From: a virus
DNA length: 39,989 nucleotides
IMG/VR virus record: IMGVR_UViG_3300031539_005138
Location: 1-39,989 of that record
Strand: one strand, 5' to 3'
The first letter of the stretch is position 1, and every line of letters starts with the position of its first letter. Shown here piece by piece: positions 1 to 10,291 of this stretch. The notes under the pieces are model-generated. The model saw only the letters and a program-made list of their open reading frames with translations. It was not told the DNA's origin and did not search any database. Made by a program: the position numbers and the translations under genes.

Positions 1-483
1 TTTGACGCCGGCCTCCTGGTGGCTCGGCTGTGCAAGGACCCGTTGGAACCGAATTTCGGGATCAATATGCTTGGGATCGGAACGGGCGCCCTCGGCTCGC
101 TCCTCAACCCCGACGCCCCGAGCAAGGAGCAGCGGCGGCTCAACAACGAGATCGCCCGCAAGACCTTCTCCTCGACCACCTTCCGTGACTCCAATGGCGC
201 CGCTGTTGGCATCCCGACCAACGTGGTCGATTTCACCGCGACCTTTGGAGAGTCCGAAGCGGTCGGCGCGCTGAATGAGATGGGCCTTCTGTCCACCGTT
301 TCGGCGAACGAGGCGATCACGAACGACAACACCAACTTTGCAGGACAAGGCGGCGCAGCCTACGACCCGACCGTAGACGTTGTTCCTTTCGACATGCAGG
401 TCAACCACCTCACTTTCGGAGTGATCGTCAAGCCCGCCACCGCGATCCTGACGATAACTTGGCGATTGACGTTTGGAGGGTAA
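1..483 (+). CDS. Virion structural protein, C-terminal part (5' end outside window)
   Basis: The frame is open from the first base (reads F-D-A-G-L-L before a GTG at 19), so the gene most likely starts upstream and about 160 residues are visible. The sequence has phrases such as NMLGIGTGA, IPTNVVDFT and AVGALNEMGL and ends in a beta-rich tail (ATAILTITWRLTF). No enzyme motif is seen. It lies 7 nt before the first giant structural gene, and its last codons contain that gene's GGAGGG ribosome site, so the two are probably translated together. A tail or baseplate protein is likely from context; the exact role is unknown. Confidence 0.7.
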   Translation, partial: FDAGLLVARLCKDPLEPNFGINMLGIGTGALGSLLNPDAPSKEQRRLNNEIARKTFSSTTFRDSNGAAVGIPTNVVDFTATFGESEAVGALNEMGLLSTVSANEAITNDNTNFAGQGGAAYDPTVDVVPFDMQVNHLTFGVIVKPATAILTITWRLTFGG

Positions 484-490
484 CTAGCTA

Positions 491-3400
491 GTGGCCCGCC
501 ACGACAAATACTTTCCCGGTTCCGCTGTCTCCCGCTATCTCAAGCCAGGGGAGACGGGGTTCTCGCAAGTCGTCCATCAGGCGGCCCGGCCGGTCTTGGA
601 CTCCGAGCTAAACCTCGACCAAGAGCTTCGCACACACCTTCAGTCCGTGCTGGCCCAACGGCGCATCCCGAGCGGATGGCTGCGCGGCCAGTCGCGCGCG
701 GATGCTTACGCTGATTTCTCGTTCGACCCCCCGTGGCTTGCAGGCCCGACCCTCAACCCCGCGTTCACTGCTGACAGCTTCCACCTGCGGAAGCTCCAGG
801 CGATTGTGGCGGGGCATCTGGTCGATGTGGAGTACACGAACACCGACGCCGAGGGTGACAACCTGATCATTCTCGACCCGGCGTCTCGCTTCGACGGCAC
901 CCCTCCAACGTTCAAGCGCACGGATTTCGTGTGGCTGGAGGTCTGGCTCAAGCTCATCTCTGACAGCGCGAACGCAGAGGCGACACTCACCGTCGTCTCT
1001 CCGGTCACTGCGATCGTGGGCGACACCGTGACCGTGGCGGGGTTTGTATTGACGGGGATCGCCCCCGGCCCTCCTCCGCTGCCGACCGAATTCACCATCG
1101 ACCCGGCGAGCGCAACGATCACGGCTGCCTCTTTGGCGGCTCAGATCATCGCGTCGGTTCCGGCCGTCACTGTCCAGGTGACAGGCAACAGTCTTCGGGT
1201 CATCGCGGCGACCTCCGGCACAGCCGGCAACGCGATCACGATCTCCTCTACGGGCGTGGGTCTGCCGATTTCCCCGGGCACCGGATTCCTCGCCGGAGGC
1301 GTGGACGAGCCGGGCAAGCCCAGCGAAGATCTGATCTACCGCCACGGCAACATTCAATCATCTACCACGGTCGCTCTGCCTGACGACATTGCTGACCCCG
1401 CGTTGAGCGCCGAAACCTCCAAGCGGGTGCAGGTGCAGTATTGCATCCGGCACTCAGGCGTTGCGGAGGGGATCAACTTCAAGATCGATGCCGACGGGTT
1501 CTCAAACCCCGCTGTGTTGGCCCAAGGCCCGCAGCCCGCCCCTGTTGCGTTGTACCCCTTCGTCCCGGCCGATCTGAAATCGACGCGGGACAACAGCGAT
1601 GCCCGCGACCAAGTGGCGGGCACCGGCATTGGCTACGGCGTCGAGGATACGGGCCTGTGGATTGCTGGCGACGGCACCCTGGCCTCCGCCACGGACCTGG
1701 GCACGGTCGATGGCTATGTCTACGCGCTTCCGATCTGCTTTGCATTCCGTCGCAACGATGCCGAAGGTGGGGCAGGCTTCGCCCCTCTGGCGAACACGAA
1801 CGGGGCCCTCGCACACGACCATGCCCCCTTTGTGAACCCGGCGCTCTACTCCGTCGTGGACACCGCTGAATCGGATCGACCCGACAAAGCCTTCCACGAC
1901 GCGATTCGGGACAACGACCTTCTCGACCTTCGCCGACACACCAGTTTCCAGGGAGCGGACCTCGCGGCTGAGTTGCAGCACCAGATGAAATCCCTGCTCG
2001 ATGGGAATTTCCGTACCTGGGCTATCGACGCTGCTGACAAGAACGAGCTTGGAGCGGGCTCTGGCGACGTGTCCACGCGTTTCTTGGTCTGCAACCAAGT
2101 GGGTCGTACCGAGACGAACCCACCCGGCCTCAACGGCGTTGCGCCGTTGTCGGGTGACACGACCCGCGGTGACACGATCCGAAACTTCGACCACGTTGCG
2201 CGTCGCTTCGGCGACCAGTCGGTAGTCGAGCGGTTCGTGATCTCCTTCGTCCCCGGCGACGATTTCGCTACCAACCCTGGCCGCTACGTGACCCGTGCCG
2301 GCTTCGCAGCCGCTTTCGCAGGTTGGGCTGAGGGTGACGTGCTTGAGCTTGACCTCGCCGCACTCAACGCCACTACGCTTGGAGATTTCGACGTGGCCTT
2401 CGCTTCCTTGGCGACGGGCAACGTGTTCGATTTCATGCCGGCCGGAACTCAGATCACGGACGTGCTATCGGTCTTTCACGACGACGGCAACTACGACTCG
2501 GTGGAGGACCAGACCGTCAAGCCGACCCTGATCGCTGGTCTCGGCACAGAGCACGTCAGTATCACGCTCGACGCAAACGCGACCCAAGTGAACGCCGGCC
2601 TTGATACGGCCGGGGTCTATCACGACATGGTGGGCACGTTGATCTCGGGCGACGTGGGCTCCTCTCGCCGCATCTTCTTGGAGGTCGAGGTCACGTACCC
2701 GCTTGGCGTAGGTACGACCGATACTCCCGACCTTGAGGTGGTGCAGGACGCAGATCCTTACCCCTACGGCCCGCTGATCGAGAACGACATTACGTTGGCT
2801 CAGCGTCCGCCGGACATGGAGAATCCCCTGGCGCCGAATTTCCGCTCTGGCTTCCGTGAGGTGCACCTTGAGTACATCGCCCGTGACGCCACTGGTGGTG
2901 TCGCCAACGCGGGTGCGCCAGTGGGAGCTATCACGACAGAGACACTTGTCTCGCGCAACGACCTGGAGCTTGTGCTCGGACGACGCGCCTTCGGCTCGAC
3001 GGTCTCGACCATCGGAGTCACTGATCAACAGGACGCGGGTGGTCGTACCATCAACACGAACCTGACCGATTACGGCTCCTCGTCACGTCTCGTCACGCTG
3101 CTCAACAGCGGAGGAGGCTCTGCCGTTCCCTTGTCGGGTGCAGGCCAGACCCAAGTGGCTGTCACCTTCTTCGCCCAAGATGCGGTGCCGAACTACGGTC
3201 CTGCGGGAGCGGGCTATCAGGTCGGTGTCTACTACCGCTCCAACGCCCCGCAGACCGCAGGTGTGAAGGAAGGAACCATGACTACGGGTGGCGTCAGCGA
3301 CTTCCCGTACACGGGTGCTACCGGGCCGCTTCCAGAGGAGCTTCTGATCGAGCCTCTCGTCATGGCTGGCGAGTTGTGGACAGGCACCGTCGGCATGGGC

Positions 3401-3952
3401 AGCGTGGAGCTTCCGTTCCCGTATTTCGCCCCGCTGGACCAGATCCCGATCAACGATGGGTCCACCTCTCCGGTGCCTCCCGCCCCCGGCGATGAATTCC
3501 CCGGCGAGTGGTATTTCGCTGCGACGGCGAACATTTCGATCGATGATTTCGACGCACAGACTGGCCTGCTCGCGCTGCATCCTTTCGTTCAGGCGGATGG
3601 GACGCAGGAGTACCAGATGGGTGGCGTGAACATTGACGAGGTGCCTTTCAAGGATGCCGAGTTCCGAGCGGCATATCCCGTGATCAACAAGGACGCATAC
3701 CGTCCCACGGTGTTCTCCCAGCCTCTCAGCGGGGTCGTCCGCCATAAGGTTTTCATGCCCTTTTTGGCGAAGGCGCGGGCTGACTCCGTGCTGTATCGCA
3801 AGGACGAGCTTTTGCTTGTCGTGATCTCTCGCTGGGCTGCGTTGGACGAGAACAACACGGTGCGCTTCGTGGACACCGACTCCGGCAACCGAACCTGTGC
3901 CGGGGTGTACCGCACACGGAGCCTTCTGCTGACGGCAGGGAACGGAGAATAA
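491..3952 (+). CDS. Large tail/baseplate-type structural protein (1153 aa), paralogue of the 13034-18646 product
   Basis: Starts at GTG 491, 10 nt after GGAGGG (475-480). The N-terminal part matches the 1870 aa protein motif by motif: LDSELNL (about 36-42), VWLEVW (147-152), LIYRHGN (281-287), RVQVQYCIR (312-320), GLWIAGDG (388-395), GTVDGYVYALPIC (404-416), FRRN, then a DLLDLRRH segment. Near the C terminus, KDELLLVV corresponds to GDELQMVV in the paralogue. Residues of about 158-275 form an extra beta-rich module (TVTVAGFVL... TAGNAITI... LAGGVDEP) inserted between VWLKLI and the IYRHGN block; the paralogue lacks it there. No catalytic motif is seen. A role in the tail, baseplate or fibre network is inferred from size and position. 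Confidence 0.8.
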   Translation: MARHDKYFPGSAVSRYLKPGETGFSQVVHQAARPVLDSELNLDQELRTHLQSVLAQRRIPSGWLRGQSRADAYADFSFDPPWLAGPTLNPAFTADSFHLRKLQAIVAGHLVDVEYTNTDAEGDNLIILDPASRFDGTPPTFKRTDFVWLEVWLKLISDSANAEATLTVVSPVTAIVGDTVTVAGFVLTGIAPGPPPLPTEFTIDPASATITAASLAAQIIASVPAVTVQVTGNSLRVIAATSGTAGNAITISSTGVGLPISPGTGFLAGGVDEPGKPSEDLIYRHGNIQSSTTVALPDDIADPALSAETSKRVQVQYCIRHSGVAEGINFKIDADGFSNPAVLAQGPQPAPVALYPFVPADLKSTRDNSDARDQVAGTGIGYGVEDTGLWIAGDGTLASATDLGTVDGYVYALPICFAFRRNDAEGGAGFAPLANTNGALAHDHAPFVNPALYSVVDTAESDRPDKAFHDAIRDNDLLDLRRHTSFQGADLAAELQHQMKSLLDGNFRTWAIDAADKNELGAGSGDVSTRFLVCNQVGRTETNPPGLNGVAPLSGDTTRGDTIRNFDHVARRFGDQSVVERFVISFVPGDDFATNPGRYVTRAGFAAAFAGWAEGDVLELDLAALNATTLGDFDVAFASLATGNVFDFMPAGTQITDVLSVFHDDGNYDSVEDQTVKPTLIAGLGTEHVSITLDANATQVNAGLDTAGVYHDMVGTLISGDVGSSRRIFLEVEVTYPLGVGTTDTPDLEVVQDADPYPYGPLIENDITLAQRPPDMENPLAPNFRSGFREVHLEYIARDATGGVANAGAPVGAITTETLVSRNDLELVLGRRAFGSTVSTIGVTDQQDAGGRTINTNLTDYGSSSRLVTLLNSGGGSAVPLSGAGQTQVAVTFFAQDAVPNYGPAGAGYQVGVYYRSNAPQTAGVKEGTMTTGGVSDFPYTGATGPLPEELLIEPLVMAGELWTGTVGMGSVELPFPYFAPLDQIPINDGSTSPVPPAPGDEFPGEWYFAATANISIDDFDAQTGLLALHPFVQADGTQEYQMGGVNIDEVPFKDAEFRAAYPVINKDAYRPTVFSQPLSGVVRHKVFMPFLAKARADSVLYRKDELLLVVISRWAALDENNTVRFVDTDSGNRTCAGVYRTRSLLLTAGNGE

Positions 3953-3954
3953 CG

Positions 3955-6900
3955 ATGCCTCGCAGCGGAGATCCCAAGGACATTAAGGTCGGTACTGGTA
4001 AGGCGAACCAGGGCAGCGTTGACGCTAATTCGTTCACGCCTGACCTCGCGTCGGGCATCGGGGGCAAGCATGGGATCAAGGCTCACGTTGACGACCCGCA
4101 GGACGCTCACCCAGCTTCCGCGATCGGCACGACCACGACTCAGGGCTTCTACGACGGAGACGACGTGCAGTCGGATTTGGATGAGCTTTCGGGCCTCATC
4201 CCGCCCCGGCCCCCCTACGTCGGCACGTACCTGACCAACCTCGGCACAATGCTGACCGGCTCGTTGCTCAGCGGCATCCCTGACTGGGGCCACCTCAAGC
4301 TGAACGACGCCGGCCACATCAATCGGGGCAACGTCATCCCGCCCGTTCCCGCTACACCGAACGCCGATGCGGACGTGTACCCCTACTATCACTTTGCTCC
4401 GGCATTCGCCGACGACGCGCCTCCTTTCGATCTGCCGGGCAACGACCCGCACCACGATGCGACGTTCAATCTGAACCCCGCAGGGACAGGCGACCCCACG
4501 TACAAGGGTGGTGGTCTCGGACTCGCCCACGCAGGTGGCTTCACCCGAGGGGTGGCCGGCGGAATCGGGTCGGACGGCCCGGTGATCGAGACGGCACGAC
4601 TCATGCCCACGGCTGGTGGAGCGTTCCGGCCCATCGTGCTTTCGGGCATGGTGTACCCATCCGATCGAGGAGTGCTGGCCTTGATCCACTGGCCGGCAGA
4701 CGGTGACATTGGCGATTTCCTCGCCCAAGACCTGACCGACCGCTGCCCCGCCGCCCTTCGTCTAGGCCAGGGCCTTTTGGACAACTGCGATGGCGCTCCG
4801 GGTGGCATCTTCAGCGAAGGCGACCCTGACATTCTCGCGTACCCGGGACGAGCCAGCGGCCAGTACGATCTGGTCGAGCTTCACACGGGTCTTGTCGGAG
4901 GCACGGGCCCTGTCCTTCCGCCGCCCTTCGATGTGGGGGTTCCGAGCGCGGGTCAGGTTCGACTCGGGCAAGACCCCGGCGCAGGCGTGCCCGTAGTGAC
5001 AGGCGGGATCCCGATCCTCGGTGGTACGACCAACGCGTTGGGCCAGGACGGCGACCCCTACGCCCCTGCGGGCAACGACAACAACTTTTTCCGCTACCGT
5101 CTCCCCTACTTGGAGGACTACACGGCAGGGTCGGGTCCGACGTTCACGCCGGATGCCGAGAAGCCTCGTTACTTCTCCAAGCCTCTCGTTGCCCTCGACT
5201 ACCTGACCGATCTGACTCAGGCGGGTGACTACCCGAATCTCCCTGACGACTACTGGCATTTCCAGATCGCCCGTTACCGTCACCAATTCCTGTTTCCGCA
5301 GAACGCTCCGCTCCCGCCTGACCCTATCGACCAAGGAGCGTGGATCCTGTTTCACTTCAAGCGCGAAGCGGATTTTGAAGCGTTCGTTCGTGACGGTATT
5401 GCACCTGACGATCCGACTTTTGGATACGAGACGTGGAGTAAGCCGGTTCTCTTGTTCGCATCGAGCCCTGAGAGCACCGACAACATCGCGGACCCTGGCA
5501 CACCTTTCGATACGGCCGAGGGCTACCACGTCATCCGTGCGGCGACGATGGAGGACCCCACTGCGAACCTGATCACCTCCACCGCGAAGGAGTACACGTT
5601 CACTGCAACGTCGGACGAGGTAATGATCATCTCGGGCGTCCAGTATTTCGTGCCCGGCACCGCCGGCTCCGAGTGGACGATCGACTCGATGAGTTTGATC
5701 ATTGATCCCGGCGTCTGGACCTACAACTACAACCTTGGTCGCTTGGCCGCCTCGCCCGCCGAGATCACGACGGGGATGGCGGGGCAGTATCCGTTGTTCG
5801 TTTACCTCGGCATGTTCGCCGCGGAGACTGGGAACATTGTGGAGCCCTCGGCGACGACCTCCTTCGACGGAGACGAGTTCGCCCAGCGGCTTGAATTCCG
5901 CTACGACACTCTCGACGTTGCTAGCGGCCACGGTCCCTTCGACCTGACCAACGGCCCCACGATTGCGGACAACATGACCCTCGCCCTGTTCCCGGGCGAC
6001 CCCATGACGTTCCTCGGCGATGTGTCGGTGCCCCACTTCACCACCGACGCTCGGATCCGATCCTTCGTTCGCAAGCCGCTCGGCCACGAGGTCCCTGCGG
6101 AGACGGCTTTGGAGACTCTGTTCGACCGCCCGGCAGGCGACGGCATCCTATTCCACACGACCGACCACAACCCCACTGGTGGCACGGGAGCCTACGGCAA
6201 CTTCCTGACTGGCGCCCTGTTTACGCCCGTCCGACCAAGCCTGGAGACGGCCCTCAAGGACGTTCAGGAGCGGTTCTTGGACGAGGTGTACCGATACTGG
6301 CCGAGCAACCTGTTCTCCGTCCACGACCCCACCTGGGACGGCACACGGGGCAACATTTCGGGCCCAGGGCTGCCTTTCGCATCCGCGCCGATTGACCTCC
6401 CCGTTCGGATTGGGTCGGACGCTCCGACGCAAACCGCATCGTGGGTTCAGGCCCACATTCACCTTCTCGATGTGGGGTCAGATCCGCTCGTCACACCAGA
6501 CGCTCAGGTAGCGGGGTTGCCGGATCGTAACCCTCCGATCACGGACGGCGTGGTGGGTCCCGTTCCCTCAACAGGCATCCTGCTCTACCCGCAAACCGAC
6601 TACACCGCCGGGTTCCGTCCGCGTCTCGGGGTGGACATTACGACCCCACAATTCGACTACACCGTGGCTTCCGAGCCCTCGCGCCGGTACATCCGTATCT
6701 TCGACGCGGGGTACACCCGCGACGCGTCGCCCGAAGCAATCGCCGGAACAAAGCTGGTGCGCTTCCGCATCCGCGGCCTCCGTCTTGTCGATTTCGCATG
6801 GAAACCGAATCCCGCAGGGACTCCCCCCGGAGGTTCCGACGAGATTGCGATCTTCTGCAAGGTGCCCGGCCTCACCTCTTGGATGGACATGGGGCGTACC

Positions 6901-7200
6901 GATGGTGCGGGCCCTTCCAAGCAAGACGCGCTCAATGATGGCGCGGGTTGCAAGGTGATCGGCCCGACGACCCGGGACGCCCGCGACCCTGTGACGGGAG
7001 TTTGGTATAGCGAGGTGCTGATCAATGTTGGGCCGGCAGCCTCCTTCTTCCAGAGCAGCTTCGGCGAAGTGCCCGTCATGGTGAAGGTCGTTATGAAGGC
7101 GGCAGGGGCCTCGCTGAATTTCCAGCAGGGCGGCACCGACGGGACCACCAATGATGTACGCGGTCTGATCGGCATCGAGGTACTGCGAGGAGTTTCCTGA
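3955..7200 (+). CDS. Large phage structural protein (1081 aa), unknown family
   Basis: ATG 3955 follows the previous stop by 2 nt, with GGAG at 3944-3947. The N terminus is hydrophilic (PRSGDPKDIKVG) and carries a VQSDLDEL phrase near residues 72-79, a helix-like motif often seen near the N terminus of phage tail proteins. The middle is Gly/Pro/Asp rich with no enzymatic motif. The last 180 residues or so (from YTVASEPSRRYIRIF, about 902) look like a compact domain with conserved-looking W, GRTDGAGPSKQD, DGAGC and GEVPVMVKV phrases. The stop overlaps the next start (TGATG). A fibre, baseplate or decoration role is likely; the family is not recognised. Confidence 0.75.
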   Translation: MPRSGDPKDIKVGTGKANQGSVDANSFTPDLASGIGGKHGIKAHVDDPQDAHPASAIGTTTTQGFYDGDDVQSDLDELSGLIPPRPPYVGTYLTNLGTMLTGSLLSGIPDWGHLKLNDAGHINRGNVIPPVPATPNADADVYPYYHFAPAFADDAPPFDLPGNDPHHDATFNLNPAGTGDPTYKGGGLGLAHAGGFTRGVAGGIGSDGPVIETARLMPTAGGAFRPIVLSGMVYPSDRGVLALIHWPADGDIGDFLAQDLTDRCPAALRLGQGLLDNCDGAPGGIFSEGDPDILAYPGRASGQYDLVELHTGLVGGTGPVLPPPFDVGVPSAGQVRLGQDPGAGVPVVTGGIPILGGTTNALGQDGDPYAPAGNDNNFFRYRLPYLEDYTAGSGPTFTPDAEKPRYFSKPLVALDYLTDLTQAGDYPNLPDDYWHFQIARYRHQFLFPQNAPLPPDPIDQGAWILFHFKREADFEAFVRDGIAPDDPTFGYETWSKPVLLFASSPESTDNIADPGTPFDTAEGYHVIRAATMEDPTANLITSTAKEYTFTATSDEVMIISGVQYFVPGTAGSEWTIDSMSLIIDPGVWTYNYNLGRLAASPAEITTGMAGQYPLFVYLGMFAAETGNIVEPSATTSFDGDEFAQRLEFRYDTLDVASGHGPFDLTNGPTIADNMTLALFPGDPMTFLGDVSVPHFTTDARIRSFVRKPLGHEVPAETALETLFDRPAGDGILFHTTDHNPTGGTGAYGNFLTGALFTPVRPSLETALKDVQERFLDEVYRYWPSNLFSVHDPTWDGTRGNISGPGLPFASAPIDLPVRIGSDAPTQTASWVQAHIHLLDVGSDPLVTPDAQVAGLPDRNPPITDGVVGPVPSTGILLYPQTDYTAGFRPRLGVDITTPQFDYTVASEPSRRYIRIFDAGYTRDASPEAIAGTKLVRFRIRGLRLVDFAWKPNPAGTPPGGSDEIAIFCKVPGLTSWMDMGRTDGAGPSKQDALNDGAGCKVIGPTTRDARDPVTGVWYSEVLINVGPAASFFQSSFGEVPVMVKVVMKAAGASLNFQQGGTDGTTNDVRGLIGIEVLRGVS

Positions 7201-10200
7201 TGGCTGATTTTGAAGATTTCGATGAAGAGACCTTGGAGCGTCTACGCAAGGCGCTGGCAAAGCGATCTGACACTGGTACGGGTCTTGACCCGTGGCAGGA
7301 GCACTTTGATCGCGGCCAATCGACCTACAGCGAGCAGGTTCTCAGCAACGACATTATCCAGGGGCTTTCGGGCTCTTGGGCCGCGTCCTACGATTTCGGC
7401 TGGGGGGCCGGCATCCGCCCCGAGTCGTTGGGTCTCCAATCCCAAGACCCCTCGTTCCCGACCAAGACGCGTCCCCGCACGTCCAAGTTTGGTCGCCGTG
7501 GTGTTCCCGACATTGATTTCGTCCCCTACAACTGGAGGACCAACCGCTTCTCGATCAAGGGACCGGCCCTTGTTGGCAACCCGATCGTGTTTGAGCCCTA
7601 CGGCCCGACGCTCAAATCGGATGCGATGGATTGGACCTGGGAGATTCTGCCCGGTGGTGGGCCCAACGGCGGCGACCTTCTGCTCCAAGCGCCTCGCCCC
7701 GACGGTGCGACAGCGACAGCACTGACCATCGAGGAGATCTGGAACACCCCACCGTGGTCGATCGGAGACGCCGACGAGCCCAACGGTGGGCTGTACCTCA
7801 TGGTGACGGATTACGGGGAGATGGACGGTTCCCTCGACCCCGCGACCTCGGCCTCGATGACGCCCCTCGCTGCTCACGCGGACACGGCACGCACTGAAAT
7901 CTTCCGCGTCGCCTCCCTCTTCAACCTTCACGGCGGCCCCTACGCGCCGCACGAAGCTCGGATCGAACTTCATCCGAACAAGCCTCTCTCGGACTACTTC
8001 GACCTTCCGGCCGCTCGCTCCGTCCGAGGCGTCACACTGTTTACTCCGTACGCGGCACGTCTTGCCGCCATCCCTGAATCGGGCGCAGGGCCGGGACGCG
8101 AGCGGGTGTTCCAGGTCATTTCGCCGATGAATTCGGCGGCTTCTGACTACTACCCCCCTTACGATGGGGGGACCGGCGGAGACGGCACATGGCTTCAGGG
8201 CGGTTTTCCGTCGCACGACCCCGCTGCCCCTGTGGGCACCGGGGCGACATGGATGGGCAAGGCAACTCTGCCTATCCCCCTCCCGATCCGCGAGACCGGG
8301 GGCATCATCGAGAAGCTCGGATTTCCCGGCCCTTCGGCTGCGGACGCGGGCACGTCTCTGATCCAAGCCGTTCTCGCACCCGACCCGACTGATGTTGGTC
8401 GGATCATTCGGATTTACCACGTGGACCGCGCTGACGCGGCGTCCTTCACAACAGGAGACACCACCAAGATCCTGGGGTGGTTTGAGGTCTTGGACGTGAC
8501 GGGGAGCGACTACACGATCCGGCACGTCCCTGACGTTCCGCCGTTGACCGGGCAAGTGTTCCACGGGCAGGTCACGATGGTGGCTGCGGGCGACCCCACG
8601 ATCATGGTGGGGTTTACGATCCACGACCCTGTGTCTGAGATCTTCCGTGGGGATTTTGATCACGACAAGGTGGAGTCCGCACGGCTCAAGAACCTGATCG
8701 ATCCCCATTTGGTTGAGCGGTTTGCCAAGAAGCGTCTTGGTTCCGCGGCTCCACAATCTTCGGGAGCCTCTCCCGGCCGCGCGGATCGGGCAGCCATCCC
8801 GACTGCTTCTGTTGCAGGGGGCCCTGCTCCTGGGGTTCAGTGCGAGAACCCGGGCAATCTTCTTGACCTCGGCTTCCGCATGGTCCTGTATCCGGCGAAG
8901 GGCAACCTTGCGGGAAACCCGGTGCCCGATTTTGATCGGCCCATCGACTCGCTGGAAGCAGTCATCGACGGATCGATTACGGAGAAGCAGTACATCGAGG
9001 TCGATTACTCCAACGGTGTCGTCACGCTCAGCCATCCTCCGCCGGCCGGGGTAGACAGTCAGATCGTGCCGAACGGCGTGCTCCTCGGGCCGAACAACCC
9101 ACGTGGCGAGGTGATCCTGTACGCCTCTTGCGTGCCCTACAGCCGTGAGCCGCAGTCCAACGCTCCGGGTATTAGAGCGGCTGTCCACAATCCTGATGGC
9201 AACGACGAACACGTGGATGTGTTCTCCAACAGGATCACGTCCACCATCGATCTCATCTCCACGGCTTTCCTCGGGGGCCCTCCTTGGATCGATGAGGCTA
9301 CGGGCCTTGTTCTGACGACGACATGGGGAGGCCCACAGACAGGCATCGTTGAAATTCTGGACGGGGGCATCGGGTCCACCTCCATCGGGCGGTGGTCTTA
9401 CTCCAAGGTCGAGTCTTTCGCGCCGGGGCAGGACACCCTCAAGCTGGTCGCGTCCCTGACGGGTTCGGGCCCCCCTGCCGTCTTCGGCCCAACGATGACG
9501 GTCGTGTTGCGCCGAGAGGTTCGGACGGTAGCAACCGCCTCTCTCGACAACAGTTTCTTCATTGACGACTACCGCTTCGATACGACCTACGGAAGCACGG
9601 CGCGGTTCAACACGCTCCGGTTCGGCTCTACGATCACGCCTTTCATCGACGGCTCGGCACAGATCACCTCTGGCAGTGGTGGTTCGGGACGACTCCGCTG
9701 GGACGAGGCCCTCGACAACGGGCCAAACAGCAACGCGAATAACGCTTACATCAGCTTGCTCGATGGTCTGTTCTGGGATACCTCGGAGACGACTCCATTG
9801 GCGGGTCCCGCGTTCGCTCCGACCCCCGAGTCTCCTTTTCATGGCGGACCTTTGTACGGCAAGTTTGCCCGTAAGGGGACAGTCTCGCCCATCGACGGCT
9901 TGACGTGGACGAACATCGGCGCTCCGATCTACACGTGGGGAGCCTCGGCCAACGGCGGCGGGAACCAGATCATCGTTGAGGCCCGTATTTCGCGGAAACG
10001 CTTTTCCCCAACCGGGACTACGCAGGTTGCCATACTGAAAGAGGTGTGGACCTACAGCTTTGGAACGTGGGCAAAGGCTGAGACGATCTTGGCAACGACG
10101 CAATCGACCGTGTTCCGTTTCTTTGGATCAGGGGCATCGATCTCCTTGCAGGCGATCGATGATGCGACCTTCACCCAAGGGGTTGAGGCTGTGGTGGAGT

Positions 10201-10232
10201 ATTTCGCCGTTCCTGGGTATGCAGCTAGCTAA
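7200..10232 (+). CDS. Large phage structural protein (1010 aa), unknown family
   Basis: ATG 7200 shares one base with the preceding TGA and has GAGGAG upstream. The N terminus is acidic and helical (ADFEDFDEETLERLRKAL). A beta-rich body follows, with a low-complexity Ala/Ser/Pro/Gly linker near residues 520-545 (SAAPQSSGASPGRADRAA) that separates two parts. The second part contains QYIEVDYSNGVVTLSHPP, the style of a phage beta-sandwich repeat. No catalytic residues are evident. Its place in a run of giant coupled structural genes supports a tail or adsorption role. The long open frame on the opposite strand (7242-10103) is a coding shadow. Confidence 0.75.
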   Translation: MADFEDFDEETLERLRKALAKRSDTGTGLDPWQEHFDRGQSTYSEQVLSNDIIQGLSGSWAASYDFGWGAGIRPESLGLQSQDPSFPTKTRPRTSKFGRRGVPDIDFVPYNWRTNRFSIKGPALVGNPIVFEPYGPTLKSDAMDWTWEILPGGGPNGGDLLLQAPRPDGATATALTIEEIWNTPPWSIGDADEPNGGLYLMVTDYGEMDGSLDPATSASMTPLAAHADTARTEIFRVASLFNLHGGPYAPHEARIELHPNKPLSDYFDLPAARSVRGVTLFTPYAARLAAIPESGAGPGRERVFQVISPMNSAASDYYPPYDGGTGGDGTWLQGGFPSHDPAAPVGTGATWMGKATLPIPLPIRETGGIIEKLGFPGPSAADAGTSLIQAVLAPDPTDVGRIIRIYHVDRADAASFTTGDTTKILGWFEVLDVTGSDYTIRHVPDVPPLTGQVFHGQVTMVAAGDPTIMVGFTIHDPVSEIFRGDFDHDKVESARLKNLIDPHLVERFAKKRLGSAAPQSSGASPGRADRAAIPTASVAGGPAPGVQCENPGNLLDLGFRMVLYPAKGNLAGNPVPDFDRPIDSLEAVIDGSITEKQYIEVDYSNGVVTLSHPPPAGVDSQIVPNGVLLGPNNPRGEVILYASCVPYSREPQSNAPGIRAAVHNPDGNDEHVDVFSNRITSTIDLISTAFLGGPPWIDEATGLVLTTTWGGPQTGIVEILDGGIGSTSIGRWSYSKVESFAPGQDTLKLVASLTGSGPPAVFGPTMTVVLRREVRTVATASLDNSFFIDDYRFDTTYGSTARFNTLRFGSTITPFIDGSAQITSGSGGSGRLRWDEALDNGPNSNANNAYISLLDGLFWDTSETTPLAGPAFAPTPESPFHGGPLYGKFARKGTVSPIDGLTWTNIGAPIYTWGASANGGGNQIIVEARISRKRFSPTGTTQVAILKEVWTYSFGTWAKAETILATTQSTVFRFFGSGASISLQAIDDATFTQGVEAVVEYFAVPGYAAS

Positions 10233-10286
10233 TTCGCTGCGTTTTCCTGCCTATAGGTCGGTCCGAGTAGGGCCTTCCTGGCAGGA
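10230..10286 (+). promoter_or_regulatory. Intergenic element, copy 1 (CCTATAGG palindrome plus downstream dyad)
   Basis: Starting at the TAA of the upstream gene, this spacer shares TAATTCG, then CTGCGTTTTCC, GCCTATAGG, CGG and AGTAGG with the spacer at 12134-12203. CCTATAGG (10250-10257) is a perfect 8-bp palindrome. About 24 bp further on, TCCTG-G-CAGGA (10276-10286) is an 11-bp dyad that overlaps the AGGAG ribosome site of the next gene. A phage-specific promoter or regulator site is the best guess, with a possible hairpin before GTTTT. The repeat is seen directly; the function is inferred. Confidence 0.6.
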
Positions 10287-10291
10287 GAAGC

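Noticed and set aside
7242-10103. 953-codon open frame on the minus strand
   Set aside because: Arg/Val/Gly-rich shadow of the + strand structural gene, caused by high GC at third positions; no ribosome site and no recognisable domain.
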